DNA of 64,000 bases from Pseudomonas sp. PDM18 (GTDB taxonomy: Bacteria; Pseudomonadota; Gammaproteobacteria; Pseudomonadales; Pseudomonadaceae): positions 124,001 to 188,000 of the forward strand of contig NZ_JACVBX010000001.1 of the NCBI RefSeq assembly GCF_014852585.1. The letters are read 5' to 3'. How positions within the stretch are numbered: the stretch's first letter is position 1; each line of letters opens with the position of its first letter. The position numbers and the translations under genes are program-made. Below the pieces are notes generated by a model. It saw nothing but the letters and a program-made list of their open reading frames with translations. It ran no database searches and had not been told where the DNA came from. This document shows, one piece after another, positions 16,235-26,858 of the stretch.

Positions 16235-17211
16235 TCATCGCCCTCCGGACGCTTCACATCCACCCAAACGAACTTGTTGCGGTCCAGCCGCGTTTCCTCG
16301 TCCAGCCGGTAGGCTGCGAGCTTGCCGTACATCACCGCGCTGTAGTCCAGGCAGGCGAGGTTCGGGCGGATCGGCGCCGGGGTGCCACGCCGCCAGTAGT
16401 GGCCGACGAACAGCAGCGGCTCGTCGGCGCCGTAGGTCAGCAGGCGGGACTTCTGCTCCTCGCTCAGGCGCTCGCTGGCCACCTCGTCAGGCAACGCGTC
16501 GGGCTGGAACACGATGTCGCCGTAGGTTTCCGGTGCGCGGTCTTCCTCCCAGAACTTGGTGCGGAAAAAGGCGCGGGTGAAACCGTCGCTGCCGGTCAGG
16601 GTCAGGCCGTTGGGCAGGCGCATGTCGGTGCCACGCAACAGGCGGTCACAGGCCTGCTGGGCAAAGCTGCCCGGCTCGGCGGTGGCCATGAGGAAGGCCT
16701 CGTCGATGCGCCCATCGGGAAACTGCCGGCGCAGCGCATCGATCACGTCGTGGTCCCAGCAGGCATGGACCATACGGAAGCGCTTCGAGTCGAAGAACAG
16801 CGGCATCTCCTGGAACCAACCGAGGAAATCGCGCCAGTCCGCCGGGTGGCCTTCGAACTGCTCCAGCGTCTCGCGGATCAACCGCGCGTGGCGCGGCGTG
16901 TGTTCGCGCACGTACTGGCGGCCGCTGCCGGGCGCGGCCGGCGTGGACCAGCCCAGGGCGTTGAATTCGTGGTTGCCCATGATGCACAGGGCTTCGCCGG
17001 CGGCGACCATGTCGTGCACGCGGTGCAGCGCCTCGCGGATACGCGGTCCGCGGTCGATGATGTCGCCCAGGAACAGCGCCTGGCGCCGCGCATGCCGCCA
17101 CACGCCGCCCTGCTGGCGGTAGCCGAGGCGTTCCAGCAGGTGGTCGAGGGTATGCGCGCAGCCGTGGATATCGCCGATCAGGTCATAGCCGCGCGAGGGG
17201 TCGAGTTCCAT
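16231..17211 (-). CDS. Calcineurin-like metallophosphoesterase
   Basis: The metallophosphatase motifs appear in order: DIHG near residue 13, GDIIDRG near 48, GNHE near 78, and later HACWDHD and FVGHYWRRG. These metal-binding residues define the PPP-type calcineurin-like fold shared with ApaH and PrpE phosphatases. The length is 326 residues from ATG at 17211; a GTG one codon upstream is also possible. Both starts overlap the nadK stop (TGATG or GTGA), so translation is coupled. Substrate is unknown; location next to NAD kinase makes a nucleotide substrate plausible but unproven. Confidence 0.88.
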   Translation of the reverse strand: MELDPSRGYDLIGDIHGCAHTLDHLLERLGYRQQGGVWRHARRQALFLGDIIDRGPRIREALHRVHDMVAAGEALCIMGNHEFNALGWSTPAAPGSGRQYVREHTPRHARLIRETLEQFEGHPADWRDFLGWFQEMPLFFDSKRFRMVHACWDHDVIDALRRQFPDGRIDEAFLMATAEPGSFAQQACDRLLRGTDMRLPNGLTLTGSDGFTRAFFRTKFWEEDRAPETYGDIVFQPDALPDEVASERLSEEQKSRLLTYGADEPLLFVGHYWRRGTPAPIRPNLACLDYSAVMYGKLAAYRLDEETRLDRNKFVWVDVKRPEGDE

Positions 17212-18098
17212 CACTCACTGCTCCCGAGGCGGCTGCCCCAGCCCAGCTTGGTCCGGCAGACCTCGTAGTAGTTGTGGTCGATGGGGTGGATCAGGCGCAG
17301 CTTCTGCGGTTTCTTGCTCACCGTGACGGTGTCGCCCGGCGCGCAGGTGAAGTGGTTCTGGCCGTCGCAGGAGACCTGCGGGTAGATCTGCATGTTCGGC
17401 GAGACGACGATCTTCAGCTCGCTGTTGCCATCGACCACGATGGGCCGGCTGGAGAGCATGTGCGGGTACATCGGCACCACCACGATGGCATCCAGCTTGG
17501 GATGCATGATCGGCCCGCCGGCGGACAGCGCGTAGGCGGTGGAGCCGGTCGGGGTGGCGACGATCAGGCCGTCGGCCTTCTGGCTGCAGACGAACTGGCC
17601 GTCGATGTACAGCTCGAACTCGATCATCCGCGTCGACTTGCCGGGGTGCAGCACCACGTCGTTCAGCGCATCGCCCTGGCCAATGGATTCGCCATGGCGG
17701 CGTACCAGGGCATCGAGCAGGAAGCGGCTCTCGACGATGTACTGGCCGCCGAGCACTTCGGCGACCTTGGTCTCCAGTTCGTCGGGGCGGATATCGGTGA
17801 GGAAGCCCAGGCTGCCGCGGTTGATCCCCAGCACCGGCACCTTGTGCCGCGCCAGGGCGCGCGCCGCGCCGAGCATGCTGCCATCGCCACCGACCACGAT
17901 GACCAGATCGCAGATCTCGCCCATGATCTTCCGGGAGCAGGTCTGCAGGCCGTGGCCCGGCAGGACCTCGGCGATGGTGTCCTCGAGGATCACATGCAGG
18001 TGGCGCTCAGTGAGGAATTTCTTCAGCCGACGGATGGTTTCCAGCACCTGGGTGCTGCCCAGGCGGCCGATGATGCCGATATTGCGAAAGGGTTCCAT
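17211..18098 (-). CDS. nadK: NAD kinase
   Basis: The 295-residue product carries the NAD-kinase motif GGDGSMLGAAR at residues 70-80, NRGSLGFLTD, and the second signature ATPTGSTAYALSAGGP. The enzyme phosphorylates NAD to NADP in the cytoplasm, setting the NADP(H) supply. The start MEPFRNIGIIGRLGS is standard for Pseudomonas NadK. It is the first gene of the nadK-phosphoesterase-rhomboid unit and is divergent from the DUF1853 gene, with 112 bp between them. Confidence 0.97.
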   Translation of the reverse strand: MEPFRNIGIIGRLGSTQVLETIRRLKKFLTERHLHVILEDTIAEVLPGHGLQTCSRKIMGEICDLVIVVGGDGSMLGAARALARHKVPVLGINRGSLGFLTDIRPDELETKVAEVLGGQYIVESRFLLDALVRRHGESIGQGDALNDVVLHPGKSTRMIEFELYIDGQFVCSQKADGLIVATPTGSTAYALSAGGPIMHPKLDAIVVVPMYPHMLSSRPIVVDGNSELKIVVSPNMQIYPQVSCDGQNHFTCAPGDTVTVSKKPQKLRLIHPIDHNYYEVCRTKLGWGSRLGSSE

Positions 18099-18210
18099 GG
18101 GACTCCGGACGGCGTTGCGCTACTCGAATGTCGGAATTATGGGCGAAAGGCTCAAGCAGCGGCAAACCGCGGCGTGGCCGGAGCCAGGGTGTAGCGGCTA
18201 GGCTTGGGGC

Positions 18211-19149
18211 ATGACCGACTTCACTTCCCTGCTCGACGAGCTGCTGATCGACCTGCGCCAGCCGCAAGTCCGCGACCTCGCCTGGACGCTGCTCTCGCCA
18301 CCGCTGCTGCAGCCCGGCAGCCCTGCACTGCGCCACCCGCTGAGCGCCAGCCGCTGGCACTCGCAGCCGTCCCTGCTGGCTGACTGGCTGCGCGCCCAGG
18401 AACGCTCGCCGGATGAGCTGCTGGGGCAACTGGCCGCTGCTCCCAACCAGCGCCTGGGCCGCTACTACGAACGCCTCTGGCAATACGCCCTGGAGCGTGC
18501 GCCGGACCTGCACCTGCTGGCCGCCAACCTGCCGGTGCGCGACAACGGTCAGACGCTCGGCGAGCTGGACCTGCTGCTGGAAGACGACGACGGCCTGCAC
18601 CACCTGGAACTGGCCATCAAGCTCTACCTCGGCCCCAGCGACGACGGTCCCGACTCCTGGCTCGGGCCGGGCGCCGAAGACCACCTGCTGCGCAAGATCG
18701 AGCACTTCTACCAGCACCAGTTGCCGCTTTCTTCCACAGCGCAGGGGCTGGCCGTCGTGCGCGAACACAGCGCCGCCGCACCGTCATCCGGCCTCTGGCT
18801 CGGCGGCTACCTGTTCTACTCCTGGCCCACGCCTTCTCCGCCGCCCGCCGGCGCCAGCGACGACCATCAGCGCGGTCGCTGGCTGCACCGAAGCGCCTGG
18901 CCGGGCTATCAGACGCACTCTCCGCAGGGCTGGCAGGTACTGTCGCGCAAGGGCTGGCTGGCCCCCGCCGCCGAGGACCAATGCTGGAGCCCGGAGCAAT
19001 TTTCCTCCTGGCTGGCAGAACTGCCGGAAGACGGTTTCCCGCAAATGCTGGTGCGAATGGAGTTCCACGAAGGCCGTTGGCGGGAGCAGGAGCGCCTGTT
19101 CCTGGTCGGCGATCGCTGGCCGAGGGTGCACAGCGGTTATTCGCGCTGA
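18211..19149 (+). CDS. DUF1853 family protein, PD-(D/E)XK nuclease-like fold
   Basis: The 312-residue product resembles the DUF1853 family found next to nadK in pseudomonads. In the middle it reads GELDLLLEDDDGLHHLELAIKLYLGP, with the acidic D and E...K spacing expected of the PD-(D/E)XK nuclease superfamily, to which DUF1853 has been assigned by fold prediction. The remainder is Trp- and Leu-rich. There is no signal peptide. Its stop overlaps the end of the convergent PLP-enzyme gene by 13 bases. Nuclease activity has not been shown for the family to my knowledge. Confidence 0.85.
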   Translation: MTDFTSLLDELLIDLRQPQVRDLAWTLLSPPLLQPGSPALRHPLSASRWHSQPSLLADWLRAQERSPDELLGQLAAAPNQRLGRYYERLWQYALERAPDLHLLAANLPVRDNGQTLGELDLLLEDDDGLHHLELAIKLYLGPSDDGPDSWLGPGAEDHLLRKIEHFYQHQLPLSSTAQGLAVVREHSAAAPSSGLWLGGYLFYSWPTPSPPPAGASDDHQRGRWLHRSAWPGYQTHSPQGWQVLSRKGWLAPAAEDQCWSPEQFSSWLAELPEDGFPQMLVRMEFHEGRWREQERLFLVGDRWPRVHSGYSR

Positions 19150-20081
19150 GCGGCCAGGGTCTTCAATTTCTCTTCCAACGCCCGCCGCCCCTGCAGGCCG
19201 CCACTGTGGATAGCGACTATGCGGGTGCCGCGCCCGATGCGCCCCGCCGCGATTTCATCGTGCAACGCCAGCAGCAGCTTCCCGGTGTACAGCGGTTCCA
19301 GCGGCACGCCGCACTCGGCTTCGGTCGCGAGGAGGAAGCGCGCCAGCGTCGCGTCGATCCGCGCGAAGCCGCCCCGACTGGCGTCAATCAGGCGGTAGTC
19401 CGCGTCGGGCCCGTCGCCTCCCCTCAACAGATCGGCCACCTGGGTTTCGACGCCGTGCCCCGGCGGCACCGCCAGGGCGCCCACCACCGGATGCGCCCCG
19501 CCCTCGCCCAGCACCAGGCCGGCCAGGGTCGTGCCGGTACCGCAGGCCACCCAGAGTTGCTCGTAGTCAGCCCAGCCGAGGTCGCCGAGCTGTCGGCGAA
19601 TCTGCTCGATCAGAGGCGAGCAGCCTTGCGCGCCGGCAAGCCCGCCACCGCCCTCGCCCACCGCCAGCAAGCGGGGATAGCGCTCGCGCCAGGGCGCCCA
19701 GAAATCCGCGTCGTGCCGCCGACGGTAACCGCCGTAGCCGAGCCAATGGAGCCGCATGCCGAGCTGGTGCAGGTCGGCCACCGTGGGATTGTCCTGCGCT
19801 TCCCCGCGCAGCAGGCCGACAGTCTCGAAGCCGAAGCGAGCGCCGGCCGCCGCCACCGCGTGCAGGTGATTGGAATGGGCGCCACCCAATGTCATCAAGC
19901 CGCCCAGACCAAGCTCCGCTGCCTGCTGGAGGTACGGTGCGAGCTTGAACCACTTGTTGCCGGAAACCAGCGGGTCCACGAGGTCCAGGCGCAACAGCGC
20001 CAGCTCGACGCCGGCGTGCTCGAGCCAATCCAGGCGGACGCATTGAAGGGGAGCTTCGGGGCGCCAGTCGAAGTACGACAA
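19137..20081 (-). CDS. PLP-dependent ACC deaminase / D-cysteine desulfhydrase-like enzyme
   Basis: The fold-type II PLP signature is clear: the Schiff-base lysine is K43 in VSGNKWFKL, followed by TLGGAHSNHLHAVAAAGARFGF, and a phosphate-binding CGTGTTLAG loop. This is the ACC deaminase / D-cysteine desulfhydrase family (about 310-330 residues). The open frame runs further up, but that part overlaps the coiled-coil gene in another frame and does not look like the family. The best start is TTG at 20081 (MSYFDWRPEAPLQ), 11 bases after the upstream stop. True ACC deaminase activity is uncertain; D-cysteine desulfhydrase is at least as likely. Confidence 0.85.
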   Translation of the reverse strand: MSYFDWRPEAPLQCVRLDWLEHAGVELALLRLDLVDPLVSGNKWFKLAPYLQQAAELGLGGLMTLGGAHSNHLHAVAAAGARFGFETVGLLRGEAQDNPTVADLHQLGMRLHWLGYGGYRRRHDADFWAPWRERYPRLLAVGEGGGGLAGAQGCSPLIEQIRRQLGDLGWADYEQLWVACGTGTTLAGLVLGEGGAHPVVGALAVPPGHGVETQVADLLRGGDGPDADYRLIDASRGGFARIDATLARFLLATEAECGVPLEPLYTGKLLLALHDEIAAGRIGRGTRIVAIHSGGLQGRRALEEKLKTLAAQRE

Positions 20082-20091
20082 GGCGCCCCGG

Positions 20092-21552
20092 TCAGCCGGT
20101 GGTGACGCTGCGCAGGCGGCCGCTGGTCTTGTGCCGCGAGCAGCAGTTGCTGTCGCCTTCGACGAAGCGGCCGGGGGTTTCCACGCGGTCGATGGGCATG
20201 GCGCAACGTTCGCCGTTGGACAGTCGTCCCTCGCAGGCGGGCTGCTGGTAGTGGGCGAGCCAGCTGCGGTACTGGTCTTCGGCGACGAAGCACTTGGCGG
20301 CGGCGTACGCCATGGGGTTTTCCTGGTAACGGGCGACATCCTGCAGCGAGAGGGTCAGATGACCGGCGCCGGGATGGTACACCACGAAGATCACCCCCAG
20401 GCTGGCCAGGCGCTCCAGCACCGAGCCCTCGGCGGCCTTGGCCGACAGCGCATCGAGTTCCAGGCGCAGGCCTTCGGCGCCCTGCTGCAGCTGCCCGGCG
20501 ACCTGGCGCAACTGGTCGGTTTCCTCGCGCAGTTGCTCGGCTTCCTTGCGCAACTGCAGGTTCTCCTGCTGCAGCTGCTGGTCCAGCTCGTTGCGGTAGC
20601 CCAGCTCGACGTCGCGGACGGAAATCTGCTCCTTGTAGCGAGCCTCCAGGCTGGCCATGCGGGTGCGGGACTCTTCCTCGATCTGCTGACGCAACTGCTC
20701 CAGCTCGTCGCGGCCGCTCTGTTCGATATGGCGCAGTTGTGCGGTCAGTTCCTCGCGTCCGCGCTGGAAGCCGTTGGCCTGGCCATCCAGCTCGCGGCGC
20801 AGGCCGGCATTGATCTCTTCCTCGCGCTGCAACCCCTCGCGCAAGGCGGCGAGTTCGGCCTGCAGCACCTTGACCTGCTCCTGCGCGCCGAGCTTCAGGA
20901 GGCTGAGCTCCTGTTCGTGCTGCTGGCTGATCTGCGACAGGCGGGTCTCGTGCTGGCCGAGCAGTTCGGCAGTCTTCTGCTGGTGATCCTCGAGCAGTGC
21001 GCGGGCCAGCTGCTCGGCCTCCTCGCGGGACTCCTCGGTGGGTGCATACCACTGGTGCTCGTCGGCCATCTGCAGGCGTGCCAACTCCACGGCGGCCGGT
21101 TCTTCCTCCACCAGCACGCCGAGGTTGTTGCGCTTGATCGATTCACGCAGCTGCACCAGATGGTTCTGCCCGGCCTCCAGGGTCGGGTCCCACAGGTGCA
21201 TCTGGTGCCAGGACACCGGGCACTGGCTGCGGCAGGCCAGGCGGATGGGCCCTGCGCCCATGTCCGGGCCACGTCCGGCACGGTCGGCGAGGTTGCGCAG
21301 CGGCAGGTTCCAGCCGCGGTCGGCTTCGCCCTTCTCGTCGAAGTCCAGGTAGAAGAACACCACGGCCTTGACCAGCAGGCGCGGGTTGATCAGCACATAG
21401 GCGAGTTGCATCTGCTGATCGGCGTACTCCGGCATCTGCACGACGTTGTCGAGCAGCGCCTCGAATTCGGGGTAGAGCATTTCCCTGCAGACGCCACGGT
21501 CATTGAAGAAGACCACGGCTTCGACCATCTGAGGCTTCTTCTGCATGCTCAT
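20092..21552 (-). CDS. Long coiled-coil protein with Cys-rich C terminus, function unknown
   Basis: ATG at 21552 is chosen because GAGGT lies seven bases upstream; the longer frame is unlikely. The 486-residue product has three parts. The first 170 residues look globular (VEAVVFFNDRGVCREMLYPEFEALLDNVV, VKAVVFFYLDFDEKGEADRGW). Residues about 180-385 are an unbroken coiled coil rich in Glu, Gln, Leu and Arg. The last 90 residues are globular again, with cysteines in CEGRLSNGERCAMPID and SNCCSRH that could bind zinc. I do not recognise a characterised family. It lies between fadH and the PLP enzyme, as the hypothetical gene does near PA3091 in PAO1. Confidence 0.8.
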   Translation of the reverse strand: MSMQKKPQMVEAVVFFNDRGVCREMLYPEFEALLDNVVQMPEYADQQMQLAYVLINPRLLVKAVVFFYLDFDEKGEADRGWNLPLRNLADRAGRGPDMGAGPIRLACRSQCPVSWHQMHLWDPTLEAGQNHLVQLRESIKRNNLGVLVEEEPAAVELARLQMADEHQWYAPTEESREEAEQLARALLEDHQQKTAELLGQHETRLSQISQQHEQELSLLKLGAQEQVKVLQAELAALREGLQREEEINAGLRRELDGQANGFQRGREELTAQLRHIEQSGRDELEQLRQQIEEESRTRMASLEARYKEQISVRDVELGYRNELDQQLQQENLQLRKEAEQLREETDQLRQVAGQLQQGAEGLRLELDALSAKAAEGSVLERLASLGVIFVVYHPGAGHLTLSLQDVARYQENPMAYAAAKCFVAEDQYRSWLAHYQQPACEGRLSNGERCAMPIDRVETPGRFVEGDSNCCSRHKTSGRLRSVTTG

Positions 21553-21840
21553 CGATTGACCTCTGGGCTGGTGCGGGAGGAAGTCTGGAAAAAGGGTCTG
21601 CCAGAAACGCAGAACCCGGACAGTGGGAAAATCCCGACATCCGGGCAAGTCTAGGGGAATTAATGTCGCAGGCAATGTGACTCGGTTGGCACCCGACCCG
21701 GTGGTCAGGCCGGGTGGTTAACCGGCTGGATAATTCTGTGACAGGGTTGGATATTCGGAAGGGTTTCCGGGCCCGGAAGGGAACTTTTCCGGGCCCGGCT
21801 TTGTGACCTGAATCTCAGACCGACTCAGGTCTCGACCCCA

Positions 21841-23907
<2,067 letters not shown>

Positions 23908-24090
23908 TCAGCCTGCGATCGCGGAACGGCGAGGCATGGGGCGCGGTCGGTATGAGGCAGACTCTAAGGAGCGCACCCTCGTCGCTCAATGATCGAAAAT
24001 GACAAGTTACTGACCAAAGATGACACCCCAGCTTGGCAAGGCCCGGTCCAACCCCTACCCTGTGGTGCATCCCATGAGTACCTCTTCTAT

Positions 24091-25209
24091 ATGCGCAAGC
24101 TGATCTTCCTCGTCCTGGTCATCCTCTTTGCCGGTTATGCCGGCTGGGCGGAGCGTCGCCCGGTGGGCCACTACCTGTCCGACCTGCGCAGCCAGGTCTC
24201 GCTCAACCAGGGCCAGCCGTCCGAGCGCGGCAACCTGCTGGGCGTACAGCCGGAGCTGTTCACCCAGGACTACCAGAGCGTCGAGCGCCTGCGCCTGAAG
24301 TTCCACGCCTACCTGGCCAAGGCCCGCGACGAAGGCCTGATCAACCCGCGCACCGTAGTGGTCTTCCCCGAGCACATCGGCACCTGGCTGGTGGCCGCCG
24401 GCGAGAAGCCCGAGGTCTACCAGACCGAGCACATCGCCGAAGCCATGGAATGGATGGCCGCCAGCAACCCGCTGAAACTCGCGCGCGGCTGGCTCGGCGC
24501 CAAGGGTGAGGACCGCATGGCCGACGCCCTGTTCCGCATGAAGGCGGTGGACATGGCCCACGACTACCAGACGCTGTTCGGCTCGCTGGCGAAGGAGTTC
24601 GGCGTGACTATCGTCGCCGGCTCCATCGTGCTGCCCAACCCGCGCATCGTCGAAGGACAGATCCGCACCGGCAATGGCCGTCTCTATAACGTCAGCCAGG
24701 TCTTCGGCAGCGACGGCCTGCCGCTGGGCAAGCCGCAGCGCAAGCTGTTCCCCATCGACGATGAGCAAGGCTTCACCCGCGGCGGCGACGCCGACGACAT
24801 GCAGGTCCTGCAGACCCCGGCCGGGCGCCTGGGCGTGCTGGTCTGCGCCGACAGCTGGTACCCGGCGAGCTACAGCGCACTGGCCACGAACAAGCCCGAC
24901 ATCATTGCAGTGCCCGCCTTTCTCACCGGCAACGGCAGCTGGAGCAAGCCGTGGAAGGGCTACAACGGCGGCGCGACGCCGAACGACGTGACCCTCAAGC
25001 CCGGCGAACTCTCCGAAGGCGAAGCCTGGGAACGCCTGGCGCTGGCCGGCCGTCTCGGCGAGAGCGGCGCGCACGCCGGCATCACAGTGTTCTTCCGTGG
25101 CCATCTCTGGGACCTGGGCAGCGACGGCCGCAGCCTGGTCGTGAATGGTGACAGCCATACCCTGGCCCCCGACGGCCCCGGCGCGCGCCTGATCAACCTC
25201 TGGCTATGA
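24091..25209 (+). CDS. Carbon-nitrogen hydrolase (nitrilase-fold) protein, membrane-anchored
   Basis: From ATG at 24091 the product has 372 residues and starts with a hydrophobic anchor or signal (MRKLIFLVLVILFAGYAGWA). The nitrilase triad is visible: Glu94 in VVFPEHIG, Lys218 in PQRKLFP and Cys252 in GVLVCADSWYP. Family members hydrolyse amides or nitriles or transfer acyl groups; the exported location would be unusual for an amidase of small metabolites, and the substrate is unknown. Its stop overlaps the start of the AraC-type gene (ATGA), so the two are co-translated. The pair corresponds to PA3093-PA3094. Confidence 0.82.
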   Translation: MRKLIFLVLVILFAGYAGWAERRPVGHYLSDLRSQVSLNQGQPSERGNLLGVQPELFTQDYQSVERLRLKFHAYLAKARDEGLINPRTVVVFPEHIGTWLVAAGEKPEVYQTEHIAEAMEWMAASNPLKLARGWLGAKGEDRMADALFRMKAVDMAHDYQTLFGSLAKEFGVTIVAGSIVLPNPRIVEGQIRTGNGRLYNVSQVFGSDGLPLGKPQRKLFPIDDEQGFTRGGDADDMQVLQTPAGRLGVLVCADSWYPASYSALATNKPDIIAVPAFLTGNGSWSKPWKGYNGGATPNDVTLKPGELSEGEAWERLALAGRLGESGAHAGITVFFRGHLWDLGSDGRSLVVNGDSHTLAPDGPGARLINLWL

Positions 25210-26243
25210 ATCGCCCGACCATGCGTCTCGGCGACCTTTCGGTGGGTTTTGTCCACAGCCTCGCCGACGCGCTGGCGGAAAGCGGCGTCGCCCCGCAACC
25301 CCTGCTTCAGCAATACGGACTGGACGCGGCACGCCTGGGCGAGCCCGGCGCGCGTCTGTCGATCCCCCGCTACATGCGCCTGGGCCACGCAGCCATCCAG
25401 CAGAGCGGCGACCCCGCCCTCGGCCTGCGCATGGGCCAGCTGAGCCGACCGAGCCAGAGCGGCCTGGCCGGCGTCACCGCCGCCCAGGCACCCAACCTGC
25501 GCGCCGCCGCCCGCGCGCTGATCCGCTTCGAGCCGCTCTACGCGCAGAACTACCGCGGCCAGAGCAGCTTCATCGAAGACGCCAGCGGCGCCTGGCTGCG
25601 CTTCTACTCCATCAGCCCGTACAACGCCTACAACCGCTTCGTGGTGGATTCGGTGCTGGCCGGCTGGGTGAGCATGCTCGGCAGCATCGGCGCGCAGCCG
25701 CTGAGCCCGGAGAGGGTTGAGATCGAGTACCCGGCGCCTGCCTGGGCGTCACGCTTCGAGGAAATGCTTGGCTGCCCGGTGGAGTTCGGCGCCGAGCACA
25801 ACCAACTGCGCCTGAACCAGACAACGCTGGCGCGAGCCAACCCGGACCACTGCCCGAGCACTTGGCGGCAATTGCTGGATATCTGCGAGAAGGAGCTGGA
25901 GCAACTGACCCGCACACGCAGCCTGCGCGAGCGCGTCGCCCAGTTGCTCGGCCCGATGCTCAACGGTCGCGAACCGGACCTGGAGGAAGTAGCGGCGCGA
26001 CTCAAGCTGCCGACCTGGACACTACGCCGCAAGCTGGCCGAGGAAGGCACGCAGTTCCGCAGCATCCTCAACGACACCCGCCGCGACCTGGCGATGATCT
26101 ACATCCGCGACACCGACCTGGCCTTCGGCGAGATCGCCTACCTGCTCGGCTTTGCCTCGGCGGAAGCCTTCCAGCGTGCCTTCAAGCGCTGGAGCGGGCA
26201 GACCCCCGGGGAATTCCGCCGCGCCCAGCGCCACAGCGCCTGA
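25206..26243 (+). CDS. AraC-family transcriptional regulator
   Basis: The 345-residue product has an N-terminal arabinose-binding-type sensory domain (residues 1-190, GVAPQPLLQQYGLDAARL, RYMRLGHAAI) of the OruR/ArgR-like group. It ends in a C-terminal double helix-turn-helix: LEEVAARLKLPTWTLRRKLAEEG and FGEIAYLLGFASAEAFQRAFKRW, ending SGQTPGEFRR. It overlaps the nitrilase-fold gene by four bases and probably regulates that transcript or a nearby unit. The effector is unknown. Confidence 0.93.
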   Translation: MNRPTMRLGDLSVGFVHSLADALAESGVAPQPLLQQYGLDAARLGEPGARLSIPRYMRLGHAAIQQSGDPALGLRMGQLSRPSQSGLAGVTAAQAPNLRAAARALIRFEPLYAQNYRGQSSFIEDASGAWLRFYSISPYNAYNRFVVDSVLAGWVSMLGSIGAQPLSPERVEIEYPAPAWASRFEEMLGCPVEFGAEHNQLRLNQTTLARANPDHCPSTWRQLLDICEKELEQLTRTRSLRERVAQLLGPMLNGREPDLEEVAARLKLPTWTLRRKLAEEGTQFRSILNDTRRDLAMIYIRDTDLAFGEIAYLLGFASAEAFQRAFKRWSGQTPGEFRRAQRHSA

Positions 26244-26330
26244 TCACATCTCCGTGGCATCGTCGGCCGGCTCCGGCAAGTCCTGTTCCACGGCATGCTG
26301 CTCCAGCAGTTCTTCCTGATAGTCGTCCAT
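26244..26330 (-). CDS. Small acidic protein (28 aa), previously likely unannotated
   Basis: A short frame reads MDDYQEELLEQHAVEQDLPE... and ends ...DDATEM, with eleven acidic residues out of 28. An AGGAG site lies nine bases upstream of the ATG, which is a strong translation signal for so short a frame. Its stop abuts the stop of the convergent AraC gene, which leaves no wasted sequence. The product would be soluble and probably amphipathic in its first half. No function can be assigned. Amino-acid conservation in other Pseudomonas would decide whether it is real. Confidence 0.6.
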   Translation of the reverse strand: MDDYQEELLEQHAVEQDLPEPADDATEM

Positions 26331-26457
26331 TGGCTTTTCTCCTGACCGTTCGATCCGGTTTTAGCAAAGACCACAGGAAAAAAGCTAGACGCCAAAGGTG
26401 AACGACCTGTGACAACGTCTTACAGAACAACAGTAGGATTTATCGGACGGAAACGAA

Positions 26458-26489
26458 AAAGCCCTCAGGTATTGCTACCTGAGGGCTTT
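26458..26489 (-). terminator. Terminator of tRNA-Val-Asp-Asp transcript
   Basis: gccctcaggta and tacctgagggc form an 11-bp stem with a TTGC loop; on the minus strand it is followed by TTTTTCG. It lies just after the second tRNA-Asp. Confidence 0.9.
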
Positions 26490-26495
26490 CGAATA

Positions 26496-26572
26496 TGGCG
26501 CAGCGGACGGGACTCGAACCCGCGACCCCCGGCGTGACAGGCCGGTATTCTAACCGACTGAACTACCGCTGC
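26496..26572 (-). tRNA. tRNA-Asp (GTC)
   Basis: Read on the minus strand it is a 77-base cloverleaf starting GCAGCGGTAGTTCAGTCGG, with anticodon loop CTGTCAC and an encoded CCA end. It closely matches E. coli tRNA-Asp. It is the last of three tRNAs in one transcript. Confidence 0.97.
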
Positions 26573-26669
26573 GTGTCGGTTGGACTTTCGTCCGGTATAG
26601 CAATCTCCTGGCGCCTGGAGTGAATCACTCGACAAGCCGGTTCGGGGTAAGAACCAAGGAGGGGGGAAA

Positions 26670-26746
26670 TGGCGCAGCGGACGGGACTCGAACCCGCGAC
26701 CCCCGGCGTGACAGGCCGGTATTCTAACCGACTGAACTACCGCTGC
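26670..26746 (-). tRNA. tRNA-Asp (GTC), second copy
   Basis: Identical in sequence to the copy at 26496-26572, with anticodon GTC and encoded CCA. It is the middle tRNA of the cluster. Confidence 0.97.
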
Positions 26747-26762
26747 GCGTAACTTGCGAGAG

Positions 26763-26838
26763 TGGTGGGTGATGACGGGATCGAACCGCCGACCCTCTGC
26801 TTGTAAGGCAGATGCTCTCCCAGCTGAGCTAATCACCC
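26763..26838 (-). tRNA. tRNA-Val (TAC)
   Basis: On the minus strand the 76-base gene starts GGGTGATTAGCTCAGCTGGG, has the anticodon loop CTTACAA (anticodon TAC) and ends ACCCACCA. It is the first tRNA of the cluster, 17 bases before tRNA-Asp. Confidence 0.97.
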
Positions 26839-26858
26839 TTCGTCTCGAAGTGGGGCGC

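Noticed and set aside
20131..21654. 507-codon plus-strand frame with many Leu/Gln blocks
   Set aside because: It is the complement of the coiled-coil gene; hydrophobic runs derive from reversed Glu/Gln codons.
21768..21798. Two copies of ccgggcccgg after fadH as a regulatory pair
   Set aside because: Short GC palindromes are expected by chance here; a terminator role is simplest and no stronger claim is warranted.
26496..26838. Possible genomic-island attachment site at the tRNA cluster
   Set aside because: No integrase and no direct repeat of a tRNA 3' end other than the intact gene copies was seen.
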